Assembly: GCF_900091705.1 (NCBI RefSeq)
Contig: NZ_LT594785.1
Span: 187,640-251,639 of the forward strand
Length of the DNA stretch: 64,000 nt
Direction of reading: 5' to 3'
Source of the DNA: Clostridium mediterraneense
Lineage (GTDB): Bacteria; Bacillota; Clostridia; Clostridiales; Clostridiaceae
In this document: piece by piece, positions 16,256-24,919 of the stretch
Numbering within the stretch: position 1 is the first letter of the stretch
Layout of the letters: every line of letters starts with the position of its first letter
The notes under the pieces: model-generated
Databases searched by the model: none
Seen by the model: only the letters and a program-made list of their open reading frames with translations
What the model was told of the DNA's origin: nothing
Program-made: the position numbers and the translations under genes

Positions 16256-16951
16256 ATGAAAAAGGAAAGGATATTTTGGGGTTGCTTATTTATATTATGT
16301 GCAATAGCACTAATTGTAGGTAAACTAGGTTATTTTTCAGGTATAAATGCTTTTAGCATAACAGCAACTGTATTTTTAGTAGGAATTATTATAAGAAGCT
16401 TATTTAGAATTAGTTTTGCAGGTATTTTATTCCCAATAGCATTTATTTGTATAATTTATGATAAGCAACTAGGTATTACAGATATTACTCCATGGACCGT
16501 ACTACTTACAGCTTTACTCGGAAGTATTGGTCTTTATATAATATTTTATAAAGAATCAAGATGGTATGGTAGATATACTAAGTGGAATTCTAAAGAAGAA
16601 ATTATTGATATAGAAGATGATAGTCATATAAGATTTCAAACTTCATTTGCTGAAAGTATAAAATATATAAATACAGATAAGTTTGAACAAGCAGATTTAA
16701 AATGCCACTTTGGATCAATGAAGATATATTTTGATAATGCTACTCTTCTTAATGGAAGAGGTATTGTTAGAATGGATGCCTCATTTTCTGGAATAGAATT
16801 ATATGTACCTAAAACTTGGGGTGTGGATAACAGAGTAAGTGTACATTTAGGTGGTGTAAATGAAAAAAATAAGAACTTAGAAAATTCAGAAAATGTTTTA
16901 ACGCTTGTTGGAAGAGTTGATTTAGCAGGAGTAGAAATAATATATATTTAA
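16256..16951 (+). CDS. LiaF-like membrane protein
   Basis: This 231-residue protein has four short membrane segments in residues 1-105 (DUF5668/LiaI-like) followed by a soluble C-terminal domain with DLKCHFGSMKIYFDNATLLNGRG, typical of the LiaF C-terminal beta-helix (cell-wall-active antibiotic response). It is translationally linked to the LytTR gene (one-base gap). In Bacillus LiaF tunes a cell-wall stress response; here it probably holds or modulates the LytTR partner. Confidence 0.8.
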   Translation: MKKERIFWGCLFILCAIALIVGKLGYFSGINAFSITATVFLVGIIIRSLFRISFAGILFPIAFICIIYDKQLGITDITPWTVLLTALLGSIGLYIIFYKESRWYGRYTKWNSKEEIIDIEDDSHIRFQTSFAESIKYINTDKFEQADLKCHFGSMKIYFDNATLLNGRGIVRMDASFSGIELYVPKTWGVDNRVSVHLGGVNEKNKNLENSENVLTLVGRVDLAGVEIIYI

Positions 16952-16960
16952 TAAATTTAA

Positions 16961-16995
16961 AGAGCTGTATCGCAAATAGTGATACGGCTTATTTT
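16961..16995 (+). terminator. Terminator of the LytTR-LiaF operon
   Basis: AGCTGTATC / GATACGGCT stem (one G-U pair) followed by TATTTTAT. Confidence 0.65.
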
Positions 16996-17068
16996 ATATA
17001 TAAATATAATTAATTATGTAAAGCTATTTTTATTGTGTAATTAAGTATGAGAAAGATTTTATTGTAAG

Positions 17069-17113
17069 CAGTTTTCTATGAAAGCTTAAACTTATCATAG
17101 AAAACTGTTTTTA
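17069..17113. terminator. Terminator downstream of the cupin gene
   Basis: A 13-bp perfect stem (CAGTTTTCTATGA / TCATAGAAAACTG) with a T run on the plus strand. It separates convergent genes. Confidence 0.7.
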
Positions 17114-17127
17114 CAGTAAGCTCTTAA

Positions 17128-17688
17128 TCAACGCTCAGCTTTTTCTGCATCTGCTTTAGTTTGATGAACTGTACCGTGTGGATGATGAGGTGGTGCATAA
17201 ATTGAGTATAATTTAAGAGGTTTAGTACCTGTATTAACTATATTGTGCCACTTACCAGCAGGTATCATAATTGCAAAATCATCAGTTACTTGTCTTTGAA
17301 AATTTAAATTATCTTTAGTATTCCCCATTCTAACAAGTCCTTGACCTTCTTCAATACGTATGAATTGATCAGTTGAAGGATGCATTTCTAATCCTATATC
17401 ACTTCCAACAGGAATACTCATTAAAGTAACTTGTAAGTGATTTCCTGTCCATAAAGTTGTACGGAAAGTATTATTTCGTGTAGTGGCTTCTTCAATATTA
17501 ACTACAAATGGATTTGGTCCATTATCTTTTAAATCAGTAGATACTTGTCTAAAGCCTGAGTTGTATGTGGTTGTATCAATAAATTGATATGGGTTATACA
17601 TTTGTGCATTAGCCCAATAAGAATAAGGATCATACATTGGTGTATCAATCCAATAAGGGTATGAATATGCTCTATAAAATTTATACAT
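17128..17688 (-). CDS. Cupin-domain protein with Tyr/Pro-rich N-terminus
   Basis: 186 residues from ATG 17688, preferred over 17715 because AAAGGAAC precedes it. The N-terminus (residues 1-45) is rich in Tyr, Pro and Asn like coat or surface proteins. Residues 75-170 are a cupin barrel with motif 1 GLEMHPSTDQFIRIEEGQG and motif 2 PAGKWHNIVNTG, whose His/Glu residues would bind a metal. The C-terminus is His/Pro-rich (APPHHPHG). The function is unknown; related clostridial and bacillar cupins are sometimes spore-associated. Confidence 0.8.
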   Translation of the reverse strand: MYKFYRAYSYPYWIDTPMYDPYSYWANAQMYNPYQFIDTTTYNSGFRQVSTDLKDNGPNPFVVNIEEATTRNNTFRTTLWTGNHLQVTLMSIPVGSDIGLEMHPSTDQFIRIEEGQGLVRMGNTKDNLNFQRQVTDDFAIMIPAGKWHNIVNTGTKPLKLYSIYAPPHHPHGTVHQTKADAEKAER

Positions 17689-17906
17689 ATTAAAAGTTCC
17701 TTTCACGAAGTTCATGATATTATATGAAATATATTTATATAATGTGTTTGCTTTGTAAGAATGGTATATATGAATAATTAAATTTAGTATAAGTTAAAAG
17801 AGTAAAAATATATAGATATGACAATAGTAACTTTAAAGTTCCTAATTGTTAGTATTGATGTTAATTGGTAGAATTAAAATAAAAAATGAAAGATGGGGAA
17901 TTAAAA

Positions 17907-18221
17907 GTGGTAAAGCATATAAATGAAAAAGAATTTGATTTAGAAGTATTAAAAGAAGGCGGAGTAGTTGTTGTTGATTTTTTTGCAACTTGGTGTGGAC
18001 CTTGTAAAAAGTTAGAGCCTATTTTAGAAGAGTTGCAAGAAGAGATGGAAAATATAAAGATAGTTAAAATTGATATAGATGAAAATCCTAATGTAGCAGT
18101 AGAATATAGAGTTATGAATATACCAACAATAAAGATATTTAAAAAAGGAGAAGAGTTTACTACAAAGGTAGGATTCTTACCTAAAGATTCATTAATATCA
18201 ATGATTAATAAAATAGTTTAG
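17907..18221 (+). CDS. trxA: Thioredoxin
   Basis: 104 residues from GTG 17907, which has GGGGAA six bases upstream; the upstream ATG at 17886 has no ribosome binding site. The active site is WCGPC, with cis-Pro in NIPTIKIF. It reduces disulfides in cytoplasmic proteins. It heads a redox cluster with an HxlR regulator 41 bp downstream and a CcdA-TlpA fusion after that. A thioredoxin reductase relative is at 53-55 kb. Confidence 0.92.
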   Translation: MVKHINEKEFDLEVLKEGGVVVVDFFATWCGPCKKLEPILEELQEEMENIKIVKIDIDENPNVAVEYRVMNIPTIKIFKKGEEFTTKVGFLPKDSLISMINKIV

Positions 18222-18262
18222 ATATAAAGTATAGTATAAATATAATATTGGGGGATGTTAGA

Positions 18263-18598
18263 GTGTACAATATAGATGAATATATATATGATTGTCCTGT
18301 TGAGGCTTTATCAAATATGTTAGGGAAAAAATGGGTTGCAGTTATAATATGGAGTATGCAAGATAAAAAAATGAGATTTGGAGAATTGCAAAGAGCTGTT
18401 GAAGGATGTAGCAAAAAAATGTTAGTTCAACAATTAGAATTGTTAATTAGCAATAATATTATAATTAATGAAAAAAAGAGAGTTAATAATAAAGTCGAAT
18501 CTACATATTATTTAAGTGATTCAGGCTTATTGTTATTACCTATTATGGATAAGATGATAAACTGGAGCAATAATAATCTTTCATGTGAAAGGAAATAA
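18263..18598 (+). CDS. HxlR-family winged-helix regulator
   Basis: 111 residues from GTG 18263, with GGGGGA seven bases upstream (an in-frame TTG at 18248 has none). The family signature is DCPVEALSNMLGKKWVAVII, whose N-terminal Cys is the redox- or electrophile-sensing residue in HypR/YodB-type proteins. It lies between thioredoxin and the CcdA-TlpA fusion, so it probably senses thiol stress and controls this cluster. Confidence 0.88.
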   Translation: MYNIDEYIYDCPVEALSNMLGKKWVAVIIWSMQDKKMRFGELQRAVEGCSKKMLVQQLELLISNNIIINEKKRVNNKVESTYYLSDSGLLLLPIMDKMINWSNNNLSCERK

Positions 18599-18737
18599 AG
18601 TAGAATTAGTTAATAGTTATAAGATAATTTAACTAAGTATTTTTTAGTTATATAACTAGTTACAAAAAAGTGCCTAATTGAGTAAGTTAGGTATTTACTT
18701 TAAGATATACTTAAAGTTTATTAATTAGGGGGATTTT

Positions 18738-19940
18738 ATGCAGAATATAAACTTTTTTATTGTGTTTATAGAAGGGGTATTATCAATTTTTTCACCGTGT
18801 ATATTACCAATACTTCCTATATATTTAAGTATATTATCTAATAGTAGTATAGATGATATAAAAAATTCGAATTTCAGTCGTAGTATTTTATTAAGAAATA
18901 CAATATTCTTTACACTAGGAATTTCTACTACATTCTTTATACTAGGCTCATCTATACATGCACTAAGTTCATTTTTTGATACAAATAAAAATATGATAAT
19001 GAGTATTGGTGGAATCATCATAGTAATCATGGGATTATTTTATTTAGATATTATAAAATCAGACTTTTTAAGTAGAGAGAAGAGGCTAAATATTAAATCT
19101 AAGACTATGTCTCCAATAGCAGCATTTTTATTAGGTTTTACTTTTAGTTTTGGATGGACTCCTTGTATTGGGCCTATATTAGCATCAGTACTTATTATGG
19201 CATCAACTTCAGATAATATTGTTATGTCTAATTTACTTATATTAGCTTATACAGTGGGATTTATTTTGCCATTTATAATAGCATCATTATTCTATAATAA
19301 GCTATTTAAAAAGTTTGATAAGATGAAACGTTATATGAAGGTGATAAAAGGTATAGGTGGAATTTTTATTATTATAGCTGGATTAGTTCTGATTTTTAAT
19401 GGATTTAGTAATATGAACAAAGAACTAACTATTAAAAATCAAAATATAAATGCAAGTAGTGTAAGTGAGAATAATAAAGAAAGTACTAATGAAGGTAGTA
19501 AAGAAGAGAATAAAATAGCGCCAATAAACTTCACTCTATATGATCAATATGGAAAGAAACATACGCTTAGTGAATATAAGGGGAAAACAGTATTTTTAAA
19601 TTTCTGGGCTACATGGTGTCCACCTTGTAAAGAAGAAATGCCTTATATAGAAGAGCTGTATAAGCAGTATAATGAAAATAAAGATGATGTAGTAATATTA
19701 GGAGTTGCATCACCTAATTTAGGTAGAGAAGGTTCAGAAGAGCATATAAAAGAGTTTTTAAAGAAAGAGGGAATTACATTTCCAGTAGTATTTGATAATA
19801 ATGGAACTATGGCATTTGAATATGGTATAAGTGCATTTCCAACAACACTTATAATAAATAAAGAAGGATATATAACTAAATATATACCAGGTGCTATGGA
19901 TAAAAGTACAATGGAAAAAGTTATTAATAGTGAAAGATAA
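18738..19940 (+). CDS. CcdA - TlpA/ResA thioredoxin fusion protein
   Basis: This is a 400-residue fusion. Residues 1-220 are a six-TM CcdA/DsbD-like transporter with the paired cysteines Cys21 (SPCILPILP) and Cys143 (GWTPCIGP) that pass electrons across the membrane. A low-complexity linker (about 225-255) leads to an extracytoplasmic TlpA/ResA-type thioredoxin domain with Cys294-Pro-Pro-Cys297 and cis-Pro AFPTTLII. The whole makes a one-piece export route for reducing power, fed by the nearby thioredoxin. GGGGGATTTT precedes the ATG. Confidence 0.9.
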   Translation: MQNINFFIVFIEGVLSIFSPCILPILPIYLSILSNSSIDDIKNSNFSRSILLRNTIFFTLGISTTFFILGSSIHALSSFFDTNKNMIMSIGGIIIVIMGLFYLDIIKSDFLSREKRLNIKSKTMSPIAAFLLGFTFSFGWTPCIGPILASVLIMASTSDNIVMSNLLILAYTVGFILPFIIASLFYNKLFKKFDKMKRYMKVIKGIGGIFIIIAGLVLIFNGFSNMNKELTIKNQNINASSVSENNKESTNEGSKEENKIAPINFTLYDQYGKKHTLSEYKGKTVFLNFWATWCPPCKEEMPYIEELYKQYNENKDDVVILGVASPNLGREGSEEHIKEFLKKEGITFPVVFDNNGTMAFEYGISAFPTTLIINKEGYITKYIPGAMDKSTMEKVINSER

Positions 19941-20002
19941 AAGAATTAGCTACTTAATATGAATAGATAAGATATATTTTAAATGTGTAAGTATTTTTAA
20001 AA

Positions 20003-20040
20003 ATATAAGCTACAACACAGCTCGTGTTATAGCTTATATT
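20003..20040. terminator. Terminator between redox cluster and coat genes
   Basis: ATAAGCTA-C-AACAC / GTGTT-ATAGCTTAT stem with one bulge, between convergent genes. Confidence 0.65.
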
Positions 20041-20044
20041 TATT

Positions 20045-20299
20045 TTATTGTTGTTCTTGTGAAAATTCTTGCTTAATTGATGAGATTTCATCTTGTGTAG
20101 CAGGCTCAGCAGGTTTATAGTAACCTTTTTCCTTAGCCTTTTTAAATAAGTTATATTGACGAATTTCGTCTTGGTTTCTCATATCTTGTAATGTTTGACG
20201 AAGTTCTCTATTTTCTGTTTGTGCGATTGTAGCACCATAACCTGCTAAACTCGCATTTATGCTGCTAAGGTAATCGCTTATCATTTCTTTTTCTTGCAT
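20045..20299 (-). CDS. CotF-family spore coat protein
   Basis: 84 residues, helical, with the CotF-like core MISDYLSSINASLAGYGATI and a Gln/Glu-rich tail. AGGAGGT precedes the ATG. It is the second gene of a two-gene operon, 12 bp behind its smaller partner. CotF-type proteins assemble into the spore coat; sigma-K-type control is expected but no promoter was assigned. Confidence 0.8.
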   Translation of the reverse strand: MQEKEMISDYLSSINASLAGYGATIAQTENRELRQTLQDMRNQDEIRQYNLFKKAKEKGYYKPAEPATQDEISSIKQEFSQEQQ

Positions 20300-20311
20300 A
20301 GTAGGTACCTC

Positions 20312-20500
20312 CTAATTTAAGAATTGCATTAATTTTTCTTTACTGTTTTTTGCGTCATCAGCATCTTTTCTTAGCATTTGTACTAATTCAGGATCAGTAC
20401 ATTTTTCAGCATAGTCATTTAATTTTTTTTCAGTATTGCAGTGAGCTCCTATTAAATGACGTAAGTTTTGTAACTCTAAATGATTTAATTGATTAAACAT
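20312..20500 (-). CDS. Small CotF-like/spore-coat partner
   Basis: 62 residues with a conserved HLIGAHCNTEKKLNDYA helix, typical of the short ORF that accompanies CotF-type genes in clostridia; together the two resemble one split CotF. AGGAGG is upstream of the ATG. Role in spore coat inferred from the partner. Confidence 0.72.
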   Translation of the reverse strand: MFNQLNHLELQNLRHLIGAHCNTEKKLNDYAEKCTDPELVQMLRKDADDAKNSKEKLMQFLN

Positions 20501-20656
20501 GTTCGTACCTCCTTTTATTAAGTTCGATATTAGTATTTCACACCGAGTAATTAATATACTTAGTTATATATTACTGGGGATTTATGTAAAGTTAAGTCTT
20601 AAGAAGAGTAATAAGATATAAAGAGCTAATAGCAAGTTTTAAAAGTTTTAATAAGT

Positions 20657-20696
20657 AAAAAAGCCTAAAGTTAGTACATAAACTTTAGGCTTTTTT
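20657..20696. terminator. Strong bidirectional terminator
   Basis: A perfect 16-bp stem (AAAAAAGCCTAAAGTT / AACTTTAGGCTTTTTT) with an 8-nt loop downstream of the FusB-like gene. Confidence 0.88.
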
Positions 20697-20721
20697 ATTT
20701 CGGAGAGGGAGATAAAAATTA

Positions 20722-21381
20722 TTATTTTAAATTATTAACATCCTTTAAGAGTTTTTCGAGCTTTTCTGTGGATGTAATTCTATCATTACAACTTGCACTA
20801 TCTAAACATATATGGAATGCTATTGATTTATAAGCTCCTATTCCTGTATTAGATGTTTTGCAAATAGGAGAAACAAAAGCAACTTCACTATCAGAACCTA
20901 TATGGTTACAAACAGCACATACATTAGCATTATTTGAATTAGAATTTGTAAGTCTACAAGCCATTCCTACAAGTTTACCATCCATACTATAAGCTATAAG
21001 TAATTTTCTAATTGATTCATCAATCCAACCTAAATATACAAGTTTTGAATCCTGATTATCTAAATTAGGTAGTTTAAGTTTCTTTTCTTTTTTAAATAAT
21101 TTAGTTAGTTGAGTACTAGTGATGCTTGGCATTCCATATACATATTGGTCTAAATCTTTTAGATAACTTTCAATATGTAATGGATCAGTTAGCTTACTAA
21201 TATCAAGTATTTCTATTTCTTCTTTTGATAAATCTTTAAAAGTATTTAATATCTTATCTTGTATATAAGCTCTAGTAGCTTCAACAATATTAGGGTCTGT
21301 ACAATTTCTTAGAGTATTATTTAAATCAAATAAGCATTTTTTTATATAGTTATATTCATATTTTCTAATAAAAGTTTTCAT
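20722..21381 (-). CDS. FusB/FusC-type EF-G-binding protein
   Basis: 219 residues from ATG 21381 (AGAGGTG nine bases upstream; GTG 21393 has no spacing for a site). The N-terminal helical bundle (about 1-85) is followed by a C-terminal treble-clef zinc domain (about 120-219) with CAVC and the ligand pair HIC..SASC. This is the layout of FusB/FusC, which bind EF-G and release it from fusidic-acid-stalled ribosomes. Whether this chromosomal homologue protects from the drug or has a housekeeping ribosome role is not known. Confidence 0.82.
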   Translation of the reverse strand: MKTFIRKYEYNYIKKCLFDLNNTLRNCTDPNIVEATRAYIQDKILNTFKDLSKEEIEILDISKLTDPLHIESYLKDLDQYVYGMPSITSTQLTKLFKKEKKLKLPNLDNQDSKLVYLGWIDESIRKLLIAYSMDGKLVGMACRLTNSNSNNANVCAVCNHIGSDSEVAFVSPICKTSNTGIGAYKSIAFHICLDSASCNDRITSTEKLEKLLKDVNNLK

Positions 21382-21623
21382 AAAATCTAGCACCTCTCTT
21401 CTTATATTTATATAAATTGTTTGTTGTTTTTAATAAAATAAAGAGATGATTAATATTACATGATTTTAAAGTAATAATAATCATCTCTAAAAATATATTT
21501 CATATCCATAATCATTTTATATCAATATTTTAAATTAGAAATGATAACTTCAAGTGGCTTACCACAATGAAATAATATCATAGCCTAAATAAGCCTTCAA
21601 TCTAATAAATGATTCTGTAATGA

Positions 21624-21902
21624 TTATGAGCATAACTGTCTTTCTTGACTTATAATTCTTCTTATACTTTTTTCTGATAGATAATATTCTTTAGCTAGTT
21701 CATTTATGGTACTACCATTAAGATATTTTTTATAAATCTCATTATTTCTAATCTTAAGGCTAGTTTTTATACCACTTTTTTCTCCCCAAGCTTTATGATT
21801 TTCATTTTTTCTAGGGATATAAAGATATTCTCCATCTACATATTTTTGTATTATTTCAATAACTTCTGTTGGTAACACATCTAGTGCTTTTACATGTTTC
21901 AT
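21624..21902 (-). CDS. CD3324-family (Mor-like HTH) protein
   Basis: 92 residues with VLPTEVIEIIQKYVDGEYLYIP, WGEKSGIK, and a C-terminal HTH (STINELAKEYYLSEKSIRRII), the hallmark of the clostridial CD3324 family. AAGGAG precedes the ATG. It lies downstream of a disrupted small ORF on the same strand; the frame is open about 28 codons upstream and would encode a membrane segment. Confidence 0.85.
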   Translation of the reverse strand: MKHVKALDVLPTEVIEIIQKYVDGEYLYIPRKNENHKAWGEKSGIKTSLKIRNNEIYKKYLNGSTINELAKEYYLSEKSIRRIISQERQLCS

Positions 21903-22002
21903 TTTTTTACTCCTTAACTTTAAAAGTACAATTAAAGCAAAGAATACTAAAATGCTATGTGTTACAGAGCCTAAAATATACGTATTTCAGCTAACTAACA
22001 AC

Positions 22003-22089
22003 TTAGGCTCCAAACAAAGCATAGCTGACTTTGTTGTAGTCTTTGCAGGAGCAAGTAGGTTTAAAGCTGAATGTATCATATACCTTCAT
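22003..22089 (-). CDS. Small Cys-containing ORF, possibly the intact part of a frameshifted gene
   Basis: 28 codons (MKVYDTFSFKPTCSCKDYNK...ALFGA) behind a strong GGAGGTG site and a TATAAT -10 box (22117-22122, minus strand). A one-base shift after codon ~27 would continue EPKLLVS, meet one TGA, then read a membrane segment (SILVFFALIVLLKL) straight into the CD3324 start. It may be a broken ~65-residue membrane protein or a true microprotein with a C-x-C motif. Not recognised. It is divergent from an ArsR gene. The rest of the gap 21903-22242 holds a GAGCCTAA/TTAGGCTC inverted repeat. Confidence 0.4.
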   Translation of the reverse strand: MKVYDTFSFKPTCSCKDYNKVSYALFGA

Positions 22090-22116
22090 AAAAAACACCT
22101 CCAATACGTTAATTTA

Positions 22117-22205
22117 ATTATAACATAGTGAAGATATTAACTTAATGGTCTCGATTTTCTTAACCATTGAAATTTTTAGAAAATCATATGATATAATGGT
22201 TTAAA
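22117..22205. promoter_or_regulatory. Divergent promoters with ArsR-type half-sites
   Basis: AATGGT (22144) and ACCATT (22163) form an inverted repeat with a third AATGGT at 22195. TATAAT boxes point left (22117-22122) and right (22192-22197). The half-sites overlap the leftward -35 and the rightward -10, fitting control of both directions by the ArsR protein. Confidence 0.55.
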
Positions 22206-22242
22206 CAATTGGACGAATACTTTAGGAAAGGAAGAGCTGTGC

Positions 22243-22614
22243 ATGAAAGATTGTAAGGAAGATATGCTTAAGCTATCAAAAGAATTTCAAGAATGTAATA
22301 AGGCTTTTATAGCAATTGGTGATGAAACAAGACAGCATATTATCATTGCTTTACTTGAAAGTGATTGTAGTGGTATTCGTGTTGGAGAGATTACAAAGAA
22401 AACACATCTTTCAAGACCAGCAGTATCACATCATCTAAAGATATTAAAAGAAGCTGGGATTATTGGTATGAGAAGAGAAGGGACTAAAAATTATTATTAT
22501 ATAAATGCTAATGGTACAGAGTTCGGAAGGATTTTTAATGTTTTTAAACATATCAATGAGATAATTGAGAATTATTCAGATAAACAAAATAGAGAAGGGT
22601 GTGAAGATGAGTAA
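22243..22614 (+). CDS. ArsR-family winged-helix repressor
   Basis: 123 residues with HTH THLSRPAVSHHLKILKEAGII and a wing ending GTKNYYYI. Extra Cys residues are at both ends (KDCKED, QECN, REGCEDE), but the classical CVC metal site is absent, so the inducer is uncertain. GGAAAGGAAGAG precedes the ATG. It is divergent from the small Cys ORF and followed by an EFR1 ferredoxin gene, which it may also regulate. Confidence 0.87.
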   Translation: MKDCKEDMLKLSKEFQECNKAFIAIGDETRQHIIIALLESDCSGIRVGEITKKTHLSRPAVSHHLKILKEAGIIGMRREGTKNYYYINANGTEFGRIFNVFKHINEIIENYSDKQNREGCEDE

Positions 22615-22727
22615 TTGTTAATAAGTTTAAGTTAAATATATTTAATATTTGTAACTTAATTGATTACAGATATATTGTTTGAAATAAGATTTATTAAATT
22701 AAACTATGAGATATAGGGGGATATAAT

Positions 22728-23468
22728 ATGATTTTATATTTTAGTGCTACAGGAAATAGTAAGTATGTAGCAAAGAAGATTCAATCAGTTAGTGGAGATG
22801 AGGTTATTTCTATAAATGATCTTATGAAAAGAGGAAGTAAAGAAGAAATTAAATCTGATAAGGCATTAGTATTTGTTTGTCCTACTTATGCTTGGAGAAT
22901 ACCTAGAGTAGTAGAAGATTTTATTAGAGAAACTAAATTTTCAGGAAATAATGAGGCTTATTTTGTATTAACTTGTGGTGGAGATACAGGAGAAGCAGTA
23001 AATTATACAAAGAAACTTTGTAATGAAAAAGGATTTAAGTTTAAAGGACTTAGTTCAGTAATTATGCCGGACAATTATATTGCTATGTATGATGCACCAA
23101 CCAAAGAAGAAGCAGATAAGATTGTACAAAAGGCAGCTAAAAAAATATCTGATATATCAAGAGATATAAATGAAAATAAAGATATTCCACAAGAAAAAAT
23201 AACAGTTGTGGATAAGCTTAAAAGTGGAGTTGTTAACACTATATTTTATTCAGCATTTGTAAGTGCAAAAGGTTTTTATTCCACAGATAAATGTATTAGT
23301 TGTGGAAAATGTGAGATAGTGTGTCCACTGAATAATATTCAATTAGTTGATGGAAGACCTAAGTGGGGAAAAGATTGTACACATTGTATGGCTTGTATTA
23401 ATAAATGTCCTAAAGAAGCTATTGAATATAAAAATAAGACAAAAGGTAAAGTTAGAAATTATTTATAA
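22728..23468 (+). CDS. EFR1-family ferredoxin with flavodoxin-like domain
   Basis: 246 residues. The N-terminal flavodoxin-like domain has the FMN loop FSATGNSKYVA (residues 4-14). The C-terminal pair of [4Fe-4S] motifs is CISCGKCEIVCP and CTHCMACINKCP. It is a cytoplasmic electron carrier widespread in anaerobes; partners are unknown. GGGGGAT precedes the ATG. Confidence 0.9.
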   Translation: MILYFSATGNSKYVAKKIQSVSGDEVISINDLMKRGSKEEIKSDKALVFVCPTYAWRIPRVVEDFIRETKFSGNNEAYFVLTCGGDTGEAVNYTKKLCNEKGFKFKGLSSVIMPDNYIAMYDAPTKEEADKIVQKAAKKISDISRDINENKDIPQEKITVVDKLKSGVVNTIFYSAFVSAKGFYSTDKCISCGKCEIVCPLNNIQLVDGRPKWGKDCTHCMACINKCPKEAIEYKNKTKGKVRNYL

Positions 23469-23558
23469 CTATTAGAAGTGATGATAAACGAAAGAAGCTT
23501 ATTGAAGTGAAAAAAAGTTTTTGAGTTTTTGAGTTTTTATAGGTATTTAGAAAAATAA

Positions 23559-23602
23559 AAAATAGACTTTAGTAAACTGTATTTACTAAAGTCTATTTTC
23601 GG
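23559..23602. terminator. Strong bidirectional terminator
   Basis: A perfect 18-bp stem (AAAATAGACTTTAGTAAA and its complement) with a 5-nt loop between convergent genes. Confidence 0.88.
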
Positions 23603-23630
23603 TTTATTATATCAAATAATAAATTGAAAA

Positions 23631-24656
23631 TTAATTTGCCATTAAGCTTTTATCTTTTTCGTCTAAATTAAATACTTTCCAACAAATTAATGATACTACC
23701 CAAACTGTTACAAATATTGCAACAAGAGCATATCCCATTTTACCGAAGTCTAAGTTTTGTAACCAACCCCAGAAGCCACTATTCCAGTTTTCTTCCATAG
23801 CAAGAACTTGTCCAACTTCTATAATACTTATAACACCAGCTGCTAATATAGAAAGAGTAGTAATAGTTATATTGTAGTACACTTTCTTTAATGGTGAAGT
23901 AAGTACCCATTGATATGCTGTTGACATGAAGAAACCATCTAATGTATCCATAAGACACATACCAGCAGTAAATAAAATTGGGAAAGATAATACTGCGATC
24001 CATGGAACTCCTTGAGCAGTTGCAGTTGCTGATGTAGCAAGAACAGCTATTTGTGTAGCAGTATCAAATCCAAGTCCAAATAGGAAACCTATAAGATAAA
24101 TATGCCAGTTTTTATTAGCAACATTAAGTAAAGTGTTTATTGAACGATTTACAAAACCTGTATCAGGTCTTTCAAGGCTTTCTTCAGTATAAGTACCATT
24201 TTTTATTTCTTTAAAAGTTTTGATTGCATTTCTTAATATAACAAAATTAGCGATAGCAAGAATTAATAGAAATACTGCTGAAATAACAGTTCCTATAACT
24301 CCTCCAACAGCTTGGAATTCAGGAATTGCTTTCTTTGCCCAGTTAACAGCAAAAATTGTTACTATTCCCATGATGATAACAACTGTTGAATGTCCTAATG
24401 AAAAGAAGAATCCAGCCCCTCTAGTTCTTTCACCTTTTTGAACTAGTTTACGAGTCATGTTATCAATACATGCTATGTGATCACAGTCAAATGCATGTGC
24501 AAGTCCAAAAGTTAAAGATACTACACCCATTCCTAAAAGAGTTGGGAATTTGAAAACTCCAGTTGAAAGTAATACGATTCCACAAATAAACATAAAGATT
24601 ATAAATGCACCATATTTTATTGCATCAACTTTCCAGTTTGCACTACTATTTTTCAT
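23631..24656 (-). CDS. NiCoT-family nickel/cobalt permease (HoxN/NixA type)
   Basis: 341 residues and eight membrane segments. The NiCoT signature HAFDCDHIACIDN in TM2 (H-A-x-D-x-D-H), FFSLGHSTVV, and LFGLGFDTATQI are all present. It imports Ni2+ (and perhaps Co2+) for urease, hydrogenase or other Ni enzymes, none of which is in the window. A palindrome just upstream may be its metal-responsive operator. Confidence 0.93.
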   Translation of the reverse strand: MKNSSANWKVDAIKYGAFIIFMFICGIVLLSTGVFKFPTLLGMGVVSLTFGLAHAFDCDHIACIDNMTRKLVQKGERTRGAGFFFSLGHSTVVIIMGIVTIFAVNWAKKAIPEFQAVGGVIGTVISAVFLLILAIANFVILRNAIKTFKEIKNGTYTEESLERPDTGFVNRSINTLLNVANKNWHIYLIGFLFGLGFDTATQIAVLATSATATAQGVPWIAVLSFPILFTAGMCLMDTLDGFFMSTAYQWVLTSPLKKVYYNITITTLSILAAGVISIIEVGQVLAMEENWNSGFWGWLQNLDFGKMGYALVAIFVTVWVVSLICWKVFNLDEKDKSLMAN

Positions 24657-24682
24657 AAAAAATAATCAGTCCTTTCATTGTT

Positions 24683-24698
24683 AATTTACGTGTAAATT
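24683..24698. promoter_or_regulatory. Operator candidate upstream of the nickel permease
   Basis: AATTTAC-GT-GTAAATT, a perfect 7-bp inverted repeat 27 bp before the start codon. A nickel regulator is a possible ligand (inference). Confidence 0.5.
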
Positions 24699-24919
24699 AT
24701 AATAAATCAAAAAGATACGTTCACTACAAATAAAAAACGATTCAGTACAAAATAAAACAAAAAGATTACTAATTAGTTTGTTTAATGTTTTATTAATTAA
24801 TATATAATGTTAAGTATGAAGTTTAACATATAATAAGTAAAGATTTTATATTATATTAAATTAATTAAGTATTAAATTATAAAAGAAACAACTATAAAAA
24901 AAGGAATTTAAATTATTCA

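Noticed and set aside
16961-16980. Another rlmH tail (TATCGCAAATAG)
   Set aside because: The resemblance is short, lies 6 kb outside the cluster, and is accounted for by the operon's terminator stem.
21952-22015. Riboswitch upstream of the CD3324 gene
   Set aside because: The GAGCCTAA/TTAGGCTC hairpin matches no riboswitch core that I know, and it is better explained by remnants of a small gene.
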